33,824 bases of DNA. It comes from Sphingobacteriia bacterium (GTDB lineage Bacteria; Bacteroidota; Bacteroidia; B-17B0; Aurantibacillaceae). The notes beneath the pieces are model-generated. The model was not told the origin of the DNA. It saw nothing but the letters and a program-made list of their open reading frames with translations, and searched no databases. The translations under genes were made by a program, and so were the position numbers. The stretch is from assembly GCA_009927275.1 (NCBI GenBank), contig RFNG01000118.1, positions 1 through 33,824 of the forward strand, given 5' to 3'. Below are positions 24,678 to 32,668 of this stretch, in pieces; the stretch's first letter is position 1, and every line of letters begins with the position of its first letter.

Positions 24678-25613
24678 ATGAGTATAGTAATGATTGTTCT
24701 ATTGGTGTGTGCCGCACTATTGGTATTTGGAGCTTTTGTAACGGTTCAACAGGGCACCCTTGCCGTTATTACCATATTTGGTAAGTTTCAGCGCATATTG
24801 CGTCCGGGTTTAAATTTTAAAATTCCTGTAATAGAAACCATATATAAACGTATTTCGGTTCAAAACCGCAGTGTAGAATTGGAGTTTAAAGCCGTTACCA
24901 TGGATCAAGCCAATGTTAATTTTACAGCCATGTTATTATATGCTGTTGTTAACAGTGATGAAGAAACTATTAAAAATGTGGCTTTTAAGTTTGTAGACGA
25001 GCGTAATTTTATGCAGGCGCTAGTAAGGTCGGTTGAAGGGTCTGTTAGGGCTTTTGTGGCAATTAAAAAGCAAGCAGAAGTATTGATTTTACGCCGTGAA
25101 ATAGTTGAGGCAGTTAAAGGTCAATTAGATAAAACCTTAGAAGAGTGGGGGTATCATTTGATTGACTTACAGTTAAACGATATTACATTTGATGAAGAAG
25201 TTATGCGTTCTATGGCTAAAGTGGTGGCCAGTAACAATTTACGTTCAGCAGCAGAAAACGAAGGGCAGGCCTTGTTAATTACACGTACTAAAGCCGCAGA
25301 AGCCGAAGGAAATTTCATTAAAATATCTGCACAGGCCGAAAAAGATGCTTCACAGTTAAAAGGTCAGGGTATTGCACTCTTTCGACAGGAGGTTGCAAAG
25401 GGAATGGCAGGTGCTGCAAAAGAAATGGAAGAGGCTAACCTAGATGCATCCTTAATTTTATTTAGCATGTGGACCGAAGCGGTTAAAAATTTCGCTCAAG
25501 AAGGAAAGGGGAATGTAATTTTTCTAGATGGCAGTATAGAAGGCATGCAAAAAACCATGAAAGACATGATGGCCTTAAATCAACTGGGAACATTAAATAA
25601 AACAAACAATTAA
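24678..25613 (+). CDS. SPFH/band 7 (stomatin/prohibitin-like) membrane protein
   Basis: The protein has 311 residues from the ATG at 24678; the ORF track uses an upstream TTG at 24672. One N-terminal membrane helix (MSIVMIVLLVCAALLVFGAF) is followed by the SPFH domain (VQQGTLAVITIFGKFQRILRPGLNFKIP, then FVDERNFMQALVRSVEGSVRAFV, LDKTLEEWGYHLIDLQLNDITFDEEV) and a C-terminal coiled coil rich in Ala and Glu (TKAAEAEGNFIKISAQAEKDASQLKGQG). Such proteins form oligomeric membrane rings that organise microdomains and often work with proteases or NfeD proteins. No NfeD partner is visible. The secreted M43 protease gene follows 14 bp downstream. Confidence 0.92.
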   Translation: MSIVMIVLLVCAALLVFGAFVTVQQGTLAVITIFGKFQRILRPGLNFKIPVIETIYKRISVQNRSVELEFKAVTMDQANVNFTAMLLYAVVNSDEETIKNVAFKFVDERNFMQALVRSVEGSVRAFVAIKKQAEVLILRREIVEAVKGQLDKTLEEWGYHLIDLQLNDITFDEEVMRSMAKVVASNNLRSAAENEGQALLITRTKAAEAEGNFIKISAQAEKDASQLKGQGIALFRQEVAKGMAGAAKEMEEANLDASLILFSMWTEAVKNFAQEGKGNVIFLDGSIEGMQKTMKDMMALNQLGTLNKTNN

Positions 25614-25627
25614 ATTTTAAAATCACT

Positions 25628-27796
25628 ATGAACTTCAATTTTACACGTTTTACTAAAGCTCAATTTTATTTTGGGTTTGTACTTTCCCTAACTTTTTGTT
25701 TAAACGCGCAGCAATCCATACAGCCCTGCAATACGTATGCGGCAATGGAAGCTTATTTTAAAGATCATCCCGAGGCCCGTGCCAGGTACGAATCCGAACA
25801 GGATAAGTTTAAAGTTGAATATGAAAAAGCCATTGCATTCAGAGATGCACAGCGTTCTGCGGCTGCATTTGTATATACGGTGCCAGTTGTATTTCATATT
25901 TTGCATACCGGTGGTCCAGAGAATATTTCCGATCAATTGTGTATCAATGCCCTTGCTCAGGTAAATAAAGATTATGCAAAGGCCGGCACAGATGTAAACT
26001 CCATTGCTCAGCCCTTTCAAAACCGCTATATAAATTCAGATATAGTTTTTCAGCTGGCCCATAAGGATCCAAATGGAAATTGTACTTCCGGAATAGTTCA
26101 CCGTTATGATAGCCGTACCGACTGGACACAAAGCAATACAAATAATTATAATGGTATTACATGGAATCCCACCAAGTACTTAAACATAATAATTGTAAAA
26201 AACATTATTCCTCAAGGTTCCGTAGTAGGTGGTGGTATTATTGTTGGATATACGTACAAGCCCGGAACATGGTCTGCGGGCGCATCCCAAGATGCCATAG
26301 TTTATAATTATGGATTTTTGAGCGGTTTAGATGCCCGTTCATTATCACATGAAATTGGTCATTGGTTTAATCTTAGTCATACATTTGGTAATACCAATAA
26401 TCCGGGTGTTACCTGCGGAGATGATGGACTTTATGATACGCCACCAACAAAAGGAAACTTTTCGTCTTGTCCAAGCAGTATATCAGGTAATGCATGTGCC
26501 GTTTCAGGTAACACGGTTTGGGCGGCTGGCCAACAAAATGTAGAGAACATTATGGATTACTCCAGTTGTCCCAAAAATTTTACAATGGATCAAACAACTG
26601 CCATGCGAACAGCATTAGCATCAGCCATTAGTAACCGTCAAAATTTATGGCAAAATGCCAATCTTATTGCAACCGATGTAGCTAATACAACACCTTGCGC
26701 GCCAATTGCCGAGTATTATTCAATTAACAGTTCATATACGGTATGTGCGGGTGGTTCGCTTAGTTTTAAAGACTATTCATACAATGGCCCGGTTACTTCA
26801 TATAACTGGAGTGGTGATTTAGGGGCATTTGCTTCGGCACCTAATAATTCTGTTACCATAGTTACTTTTCCTACTATCGGTGTATGTAATTTAAGTTTAA
26901 CCGTTGGAAATGCTCAAGGGTCTACAACTAAAGTGCGTCAAATTCAGGTAATGGATGCCAGCCCGGGTATTGTTGCACCTCATACAGAAGGATTTGAGAG
27001 TATTGGGCTTCCTACCGGATGGGCCCTTATAAATAAAAATTTGGGTTCAGTAACCTGGGAGCAAACATGGGATGCTGCATATGAAGGCGGAGCATCCTAT
27101 TTTATAAATGGTTCTACTGCGGGTGGGGCCCAAGAAGATGCATTGATTACGCCGGTTATTGATGTGCAGGCTAATGCCGATAAATCGTTTAATTTAGCAA
27201 CAGCCTATGCCCAAAAAACCAGTTCGCATAATGATATTTTAAAAATTGAAGGGTCTAAGGATTGTGGTGGCACATGGCAAAATATAGCCTCATTATCAGC
27301 CAGTCAAATGCAATTAAATTCCGGAGGTATAACTGCCATTTCATATACACCAGCTTTTACGGAAGAATGGAAAGTTTGGAATTTAGATGGTTATCCCGGA
27401 TGGTCAAATTTTGTAAACTCACCAAATGTAATGGTTCGTTTTACTTTTATTGAAGGTACTGCCGGAATGGGCAATAATATATATATAGATGCCATTAATC
27501 TTTTTGGTGGCAAACCCCTTGGTATAAATACCCTGGGAACAGCCTCACGCATTTATGTTGCACCCAATCCGGTTCGCGATGTTGCAAAACTTTATTACAA
27601 CTTACAAGAACCTGCTCAGGTTTCAATTCAAGTACAAGATTTAAGTGGTAAATTAATTTACGCCAATGCTACAGAGTCACAAGCTGCAGGTAATTTTATA
27701 TTTGATGTACCGGTTCAGGGTTTAAAATCAGGATTGTATTTGGTTAATTTAAAAATTGACGGATTCACGCATACTCGAAAAATCCTAATACCTTAA
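25628..27796 (+). CDS. T9SS-secreted M43 metalloprotease with PKD and MAM-like domains
   Basis: The protein has 722 residues with a signal peptide ending near LNAQQ. The zinc motif is HEIGHWFNLSH (241-251); the Gly normally found at the eighth position is Asn. The third His is kept, and a Met-turn lies at NIMDYSSC (Met309). A short PKD-like domain follows (about 360-440), then a MAM/cleaved-adhesin-like jelly roll (GFESIGLPTGWALINK to YIDAINLFG, about 455-630). A T9SS type A sorting domain closes it (VAPNPVRDVAKLYYNL, ending GLYLVNLKIDGFTHTRKILIP). The predicted role is a surface or extracellular protease, or a proteolytic adhesin. It is related to the 752-residue M43 protein at 9775-12033 but has a different accessory-domain set. 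Confidence 0.9.
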   Translation: MNFNFTRFTKAQFYFGFVLSLTFCLNAQQSIQPCNTYAAMEAYFKDHPEARARYESEQDKFKVEYEKAIAFRDAQRSAAAFVYTVPVVFHILHTGGPENISDQLCINALAQVNKDYAKAGTDVNSIAQPFQNRYINSDIVFQLAHKDPNGNCTSGIVHRYDSRTDWTQSNTNNYNGITWNPTKYLNIIIVKNIIPQGSVVGGGIIVGYTYKPGTWSAGASQDAIVYNYGFLSGLDARSLSHEIGHWFNLSHTFGNTNNPGVTCGDDGLYDTPPTKGNFSSCPSSISGNACAVSGNTVWAAGQQNVENIMDYSSCPKNFTMDQTTAMRTALASAISNRQNLWQNANLIATDVANTTPCAPIAEYYSINSSYTVCAGGSLSFKDYSYNGPVTSYNWSGDLGAFASAPNNSVTIVTFPTIGVCNLSLTVGNAQGSTTKVRQIQVMDASPGIVAPHTEGFESIGLPTGWALINKNLGSVTWEQTWDAAYEGGASYFINGSTAGGAQEDALITPVIDVQANADKSFNLATAYAQKTSSHNDILKIEGSKDCGGTWQNIASLSASQMQLNSGGITAISYTPAFTEEWKVWNLDGYPGWSNFVNSPNVMVRFTFIEGTAGMGNNIYIDAINLFGGKPLGINTLGTASRIYVAPNPVRDVAKLYYNLQEPAQVSIQVQDLSGKLIYANATESQAAGNFIFDVPVQGLKSGLYLVNLKIDGFTHTRKILIP

Positions 27797-27803
27797 AAAA
27801 ACT

Positions 27804-27827
27804 AAACCCGGCTTGCCGGGTTTTTTT
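27804..27827 (+). terminator. Strong Rho-independent terminator after the second M43 protease
   Basis: The hairpin is AAACCCGGC-TT-GCCGGGTTT, a perfect nine-base palindromic stem with six G/C pairs at its core, followed by a run of seven T residues. It begins a few bases after the protease stop codon. The ATG of comEC starts on the base right after the T-run. Confidence 0.9.
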
Positions 27828-29855
27828 ATGTGGACTAAAATCCCAATTGCACCCATAGTTTTTAGTTTTAGCATTGGTATTGTAGTATCTTATTATACAC
27901 CATTACAGTTATGGTTTTGGATAACATGCTGTATGGTAGTAATTGCAGCATACCTTATATTTACTAAATGGTATAGCTTACGTCAATACAACGGATGGTT
28001 ATATGCATGGTTTTTTTTATTTTGGTTTTGCTTGGCAGCCTGCCTAACGCAATTTCAAAATCCGGAGTATCAGCCCTCACATTTGTATAAGCATCAATTT
28101 TCTAATTTGCCAACAGCAGCAGTAGTTGAAGTTACCGATTGGCCGGTACTTCGTAATACAAGCCTGTCAATTCCTGTTACGTTTAAATCAGTAAATCAAA
28201 ACACAACTTCCGTACATGTGTATGGAAATGCCTTACTCAAATCCAAATATGCAAAGTCTGTTTTGAGTCTAAGGCCGGGTGATGTAATACAAGTAATCTT
28301 GCGGCCTTTTGTTCATAATGATCAAATCCATCCGGCAACGTTTAACTACACGTCGTATTTGCAAAAACATCATATGTATGGTGTTTTTTGGTTGGATACA
28401 CAATCGGTAATATTTCGTGGTACCAGCGCCTTTCCTGAATTTAATTACGGTCAAAAATTTTTAAAACAACACTGGATGCAAGCGCTTAAATCACTTGAAT
28501 TAAGTGCTGATGCTTTAGCACTTTGCGAGGCGTTAACCTGTGGATATGATGATGAAATTAGTGATACGTTTATGGAAGCATTTTCAAACTCGGGCACACT
28601 TCATATTTTATCAGTTTCGGGTTTGCATGTAGGTTTAATTTTTGGTTTAATGATGTTTTTGTTACAAATAAGCGGTTTACTGAAACGTATTCCCATTTTA
28701 TCAATTCTTTTCTCATTACTTTTACTATGGATTTTTATTTTAATTAGTGGTGCCGCATCACCTGCGCTGAGAGCGGGAATAATGTGTTCTGCAATAGCCA
28801 TAGGAAAATATGGCTTAGGCCCCCACCGTGTAAACACCCTCAATATTTTATATGCCTCAGCTTGGTTAATTTTATTTTCAGATCCCTATATCCTATTTGA
28901 TGTTGGTTTTCAACTCAGTTTTACTGCAATTTTAGGAATATTATATATTCAACCGCTAATGGTAAATGCATTAAATATTAAAAACAAAATATTGCAATAT
29001 TTATGGAACGGTATATCTGTTTCTGTTGCGGCAACAATAACAACCCTACCATTTACGTTGTTTTATTTTAAGCAATTTCCTTTGTTTTTTGCGATAGCAA
29101 ATTTGTGGGCTGTACCACTAAGTTTTATAATTATGCTTTTGGTTTTACCGGCTTTTGTTTTTCCAAAACTGTTTACGCCTGTATTAAACAGTTTAACCGA
29201 ACATCTTTATAATTTTTTAAATGTATTTAATGTTAACGGTATTACCTATATTGATAACATTCCCTTTTCCATAATAGATGCGATTGTGTTGAGCACTATT
29301 ATACTGCTTTGTGTTTGGTTAATATACAGTAAATATTGTACAGGGTATATTGGAATTGTGTGTTTCATAATACTATGGCAAATATTTTCATTGTTTGAGT
29401 ATAACAATAATTTACAAACATCATCCGTATTAATAAATTCAAAAAAACAACATACAGATTGGGCGGTAAAGCATTTTTCAAAAGCTTGGACATCTGCTAG
29501 CACTCAAAGTGCAGATTACCGCTTTAATTTTAAACCCGCATTACTTAATTTAGGCTGTCGAACTCATATTCAAAAGTCATTCAGGGTATTTAAAATGGGA
29601 TCACGTGTATGGTTTTTTAAAAATCAATTGGCACTTAATTCGGAATTAAAACATACAGTTACAGATTTAGTGATTTCAAAAAATGCATTAAGCGATTCGC
29701 TGGATGCTATTCAATATACATCTGCAAAACGTATTTATTTTACTGCTGATAATTCATCTTGGTTTATTGAAAAATACAAGCGTATATATCGTAATTTTGA
29801 CATAGAAATACAGGTTTTAAAAACCGGATTATACGAATGGCAAAGCATACCTTAA
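27828..29855 (+). CDS. comEC: ComEC/Rec2 DNA-uptake channel (without MBL domain)
   Basis: The protein has about 675 residues. N-terminal helices precede a DUF4131-like soluble region, where the GDVIQVILRP stretch and NPATFNYTSYLQKHHMYG-type segment sit just before the competence domain. The competence domain contains GTLHILSVSGLHVGLIFGL, SGAASPALRAGIMCS, DPYILFDVGFQLSFTAILGILY and several helices. This is the inner-membrane channel for single-stranded DNA in natural transformation. The C-terminal 170 residues show no HxHxDH motif, as is usual in Bacteroidota ComEC. The ORF track starts at a TTG (27813) inside the terminator hairpin; I use the ATG at 27828. It overlaps the Smr gene by 19 bp. 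Confidence 0.9.
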   Translation: MWTKIPIAPIVFSFSIGIVVSYYTPLQLWFWITCCMVVIAAYLIFTKWYSLRQYNGWLYAWFFLFWFCLAACLTQFQNPEYQPSHLYKHQFSNLPTAAVVEVTDWPVLRNTSLSIPVTFKSVNQNTTSVHVYGNALLKSKYAKSVLSLRPGDVIQVILRPFVHNDQIHPATFNYTSYLQKHHMYGVFWLDTQSVIFRGTSAFPEFNYGQKFLKQHWMQALKSLELSADALALCEALTCGYDDEISDTFMEAFSNSGTLHILSVSGLHVGLIFGLMMFLLQISGLLKRIPILSILFSLLLLWIFILISGAASPALRAGIMCSAIAIGKYGLGPHRVNTLNILYASAWLILFSDPYILFDVGFQLSFTAILGILYIQPLMVNALNIKNKILQYLWNGISVSVAATITTLPFTLFYFKQFPLFFAIANLWAVPLSFIIMLLVLPAFVFPKLFTPVLNSLTEHLYNFLNVFNVNGITYIDNIPFSIIDAIVLSTIILLCVWLIYSKYCTGYIGIVCFIILWQIFSLFEYNNNLQTSSVLINSKKQHTDWAVKHFSKAWTSASTQSADYRFNFKPALLNLGCRTHIQKSFRVFKMGSRVWFFKNQLALNSELKHTVTDLVISKNALSDSLDAIQYTSAKRIYFTADNSSWFIEKYKRIYRNFDIEIQVLKTGLYEWQSIP

Positions 29856-30826
29856 TACATATTGGTGATACCGTACGTTTTTTAAATGAATCCGGAGAAG
29901 GTCGTGTTTTAAGGTTTACTTCAACAGAACACGTAATTGTAGAATTACCAGACGGATTTGAAATTCCTTATCCTGTGAGTCAATTGGTTGTGGTAAAATC
30001 TGATTTTCAGCGTGATGCTATTATACCAGCAATTAAGATGTCCAATGAGGTATCCGAACATATTAAATTACTGTTGTGTACAGAAACACAAGTTGACACC
30101 GGTGGGCACTATGCTTTATTTTTTTATAATGCCTCAGGGTTTCATGTTGTATTTACGTATGCTATTGAACTAAACAGCCATCTTCAATTTCAGCTATCTG
30201 CCGATATTGGTCCATATCAGCGGTATCATGTATGTACTAAACCACAGGCTTTTTTTGAAGCGGTTAATCTACATGTCTTTCAAATGTTGTGTTATAAAAA
30301 AATAGAATATAAAATGCAAAGCCCCTTAACGTTTAATTTGTCATTTAAAGCATCACAGTGGCAGCGTTTTATTTGGCATGCACACGAAGACTTTCATAAG
30401 CCGGTTTCGTTAATTTGGAATTTTGATTTTAAATCTGAAATGTATAAGCCAAAGCCGGATACTGAGGCTGCAATAGTATTTTCTACCTCAGCACCATTAA
30501 ATACTGCAAAACAACCATTAAAACATGCTACGCAACCTGTCATTGATTTGCATTTTGAGGCTTTAGATGCACCCCAGCATATAACCGAGGGCTTTGAAAA
30601 ATTTAGATATCAAATGGATGTGTTTGAAAACGAATTGCAAAAGGCATTTGATTTAGGCTGTAAAAGTATCATCTTTATACATGGTGTTGGTAATGGCCGA
30701 CTAAAATCAGAACTCGTGAATCGTTTGCAGCAAAAATTACACGTTAGTTTTCATGATGCCTCATACAAAGAATATGGTGCAGGCGCAACTCAAGTAAATT
30801 TATACCGAAATGGAACATACAAATAA
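29837..30826 (+). CDS. DUF2027 and Smr domain protein (MutS2-like Smr nuclease domain)
   Basis: The protein has 329 residues. The N-terminal DUF2027-type domain begins IGDTVRFLNESGEGRVLRF and contains DGFEIPYPVSQLVVV. A middle region of unclear fold is followed by the C-terminal Smr domain, with VIDLHFEAL (about 235-243) and the HGxGxG motif IHGVGNGRL (His282). Smr domains nick nucleic acids or bind branched DNA in MutS2 and related proteins. This DUF2027-Smr pairing is typical of Bacteroidota. Overlaps with comEC (19 bp) and the DegT gene (17 bp) suggest translational coupling. A DNA role beside comEC is plausible but not proven. Confidence 0.9.
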   Translation: MAKHTLIHIGDTVRFLNESGEGRVLRFTSTEHVIVELPDGFEIPYPVSQLVVVKSDFQRDAIIPAIKMSNEVSEHIKLLLCTETQVDTGGHYALFFYNASGFHVVFTYAIELNSHLQFQLSADIGPYQRYHVCTKPQAFFEAVNLHVFQMLCYKKIEYKMQSPLTFNLSFKASQWQRFIWHAHEDFHKPVSLIWNFDFKSEMYKPKPDTEAAIVFSTSAPLNTAKQPLKHATQPVIDLHFEALDAPQHITEGFEKFRYQMDVFENELQKAFDLGCKSIIFIHGVGNGRLKSELVNRLQQKLHVSFHDASYKEYGAGATQVNLYRNGTYK

Positions 30827-32042
30827 TTTACCCAACATCCCTTTTTCGCCTCCTCGCATGGACGAAAAAATTATTAATGAAGTTATAGCCACATTAAAAA
30901 GTGGATGGATTACAACCGGACCCCGTACCAAAACCTTTGAAAAACAGATAGCCGCCTATTGTGGTTGTTCTCATGTTTTGGCTTTAAATTCTGCAACTGC
31001 GGGCTTAGAAATTATGTTACGCTGGTTTGGTATTGGCGCCGGTGATGAAGTAATACTACCCGCATATACTTATTCTGCTACTGCAAATGTAATTGTACAT
31101 TGCGGCGCTACGCCCGTTTTTGTTGATAGTTTAAAAGATCATTTTAATTTGGATCCACAAGCGGTTGAAAAAGCTATAACCGAACGTACAAAAGTTATTA
31201 TGCCGGTAGATTTTTCCGGTTGGCCATGTGATTATGATGCCCTGTATAAAATTGTACACAATGCCCGTTCACGCTTTAAACCATCATCGCCTCAGCAACA
31301 TGAATTAGGCCGCATGCTGGTGTTGAGTGACTCAGCACATTCCTTTGGGGCTACATATAAAAATAAAATTGCAGGTACATTGGCAGATGCTTCTGTTTTT
31401 TCGTTTCATGCAGTTAAAAATCTTACAACCGCAGAAGGTGGCGCCATAGCACTTAATTTGCCTCTACCTTTTGATAACGAAGCCATTTATAAAGCGCTGT
31501 GTATAAAAATACTGCATGGGCAAACCAAAGATGCCCTGGCAAAAACACAGCCCGGGCAATGGCGATACGATATTATTGAAGCGGGATACAAATTTAATAT
31601 GACGGATATTTCTGCAGCTATTGGACTCATTGAATTAGAGCGTTACAATACCGAAACATTGCCTCGCAGAAAAGCCATAATGGATCGTTATAACACCGCA
31701 TTTATGACCTATAAAAATTGGATACTGCCGCAAACACAAACCTCTGAAATTAGCGGAAGCCATCATTTATATCCCTTACGAATTATGGATATTTCCGAAG
31801 CACAACGTGATGCCATTATTCAGTATATGGGAAAACACGGAATAGCAGTAAATGTACATTTCATCCCTGTTCCACACATGAGTTTTTATAAGTCATTGGG
31901 TTTTTCATTACAGCATTACCCTAATGCGCAAATGCATTACTGGCATGAAATCAGCTTACCCATTTTTTATGATTTAACCGATGCACAGCAAGATCGTATT
32001 ATATTAAAAATCATGGAAGGTTATCATCAGGTTTGTGCTTAA
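30810..32042 (+). CDS. DegT/DnrJ/EryC1/StrS nucleotide-sugar aminotransferase
   Basis: The protein has 410 residues in the PLP aminotransferase fold. GWITTGPRTKTFEKQIAAYCG, LALNSATAGLEIML and VILPAYTYSATANVIVHCGATPVFVD open it. DSAHSFGA holds the PLP-interacting Asp, and the PLP lysine is Lys203 in SFHAVKNLTTAEGG. The C-terminus has YNTA and HLYPLRI segments. These enzymes add an amino group to a 4-keto or 3-keto nucleotide sugar, producing amino sugars for LPS, capsule or glycoproteins. It overlaps the sugar transferase gene that follows, so the amino sugar is probably the one loaded onto lipid next door. The exact sugar cannot be deduced. Confidence 0.92.
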   Translation: MEHTNNLPNIPFSPPRMDEKIINEVIATLKSGWITTGPRTKTFEKQIAAYCGCSHVLALNSATAGLEIMLRWFGIGAGDEVILPAYTYSATANVIVHCGATPVFVDSLKDHFNLDPQAVEKAITERTKVIMPVDFSGWPCDYDALYKIVHNARSRFKPSSPQQHELGRMLVLSDSAHSFGATYKNKIAGTLADASVFSFHAVKNLTTAEGGAIALNLPLPFDNEAIYKALCIKILHGQTKDALAKTQPGQWRYDIIEAGYKFNMTDISAAIGLIELERYNTETLPRRKAIMDRYNTAFMTYKNWILPQTQTSEISGSHHLYPLRIMDISEAQRDAIIQYMGKHGIAVNVHFIPVPHMSFYKSLGFSLQHYPNAQMHYWHEISLPIFYDLTDAQQDRIILKIMEGYHQVCA

Positions 32043-32619
32043 ACGTGGTTTTGATATTGTTTTTAGTTTTGTAGTGCTACTGGTAACTTTACCCGTTTGG
32101 ATGCTAATTGCACTTATTATCAAGTGGTCGTCTCCAGGTCCAGTATTTTACATTCAACACCGTGTTGGACGGCATGGTCACTTATTTTATGTATTTAAAT
32201 TTAGAACCATGTATGTAAATACCGATCGGGAGGGGCTTTTAACAACCACTACCACGGAAGCGCGCATTACACCTATTGGTCGTTTTTTACGTAAACTAAA
32301 AATTGATGAATGGCCGCAATTTTTAAATGTATTAAAAGGTGATATGAGTGTGGTGGGCCCTAGACCCGAGGTGGCGTATTTTGTTAAATTTTATAATGCA
32401 GAACAGCTTAAAGTATTGTCGGTAAAACCTGGAATTACCGATTACGCCTCCATAAAGTATTTTGATGAAAATGCTTTGCTCGCTAAAAGTTCAAATCCCG
32501 AGCAAACCTACTTGCATAGCATTATGCCAGATAAACTTAAATTAAACTTGGAATATATTAACTCTAGAAGTTTTTTTGGTGATTTAAAGATTTTATTTAA
32601 AACATTTCAAAAACTTTAA
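32035..32619 (+). CDS. Monotopic phosphoglycosyl transferase (PglC-like sugar transferase)
   Basis: The protein has 194 residues. It starts at a GTG overlapping the DegT stop; the reading LKRGFDIVFS is the normal family N-terminus and no ATG fits better. The re-entrant hydrophobic segment (about 10-30) is followed by SPGPVFYIQHRVGRHG, FKFRTMY, ITPIGRFLRKLKIDEWPQFLNVLKGDMSVVGPRPE. These are the signature motifs of the bacterial sugar transferase family, whose short members act like PglC. The enzyme transfers a sugar-1-phosphate to undecaprenyl phosphate at the inner membrane. It is mechanistically different from the WecA-like enzyme at 6932-8005. The gene ends the comEC-Smr-DegT overlapping chain. 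Confidence 0.93.
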   Translation: MLKRGFDIVFSFVVLLVTLPVWMLIALIIKWSSPGPVFYIQHRVGRHGHLFYVFKFRTMYVNTDREGLLTTTTTEARITPIGRFLRKLKIDEWPQFLNVLKGDMSVVGPRPEVAYFVKFYNAEQLKVLSVKPGITDYASIKYFDENALLAKSSNPEQTYLHSIMPDKLKLNLEYINSRSFFGDLKILFKTFQKL

Positions 32620-32628
32620 AGTAATTGG

Positions 32629-32654
32629 AAAATTAGTTTTTTTTAACTAATTTT
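32629..32654. terminator. AT-rich inverted repeat, possible terminator
   Basis: AAAATTAGTT and AACTAATTTT form a perfect ten-base stem around a T6 loop, ten bases after the sugar transferase stop. There is little G/C in the stem, so it may be a weak bidirectional terminator. A promoter-like TAATTTTA at 32648-32655 lies on its right arm, before the glycine-rich gene. Confidence 0.5.
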
Positions 32655-32668
32655 AATTAAAGATTCTT

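Noticed and set aside
27813-27827. TTG start for comEC as given by the ORF track
   Set aside because: It lies inside the terminator hairpin. The ATG at 27828 is in frame and starts the normal N-terminal helix.
29200-29855. ComEC as truncated because no metallo-beta-lactamase domain follows the channel
   Set aside because: Absence of that domain is normal in Bacteroidota ComEC, and the reading frame has a proper stop overlapping the next gene.
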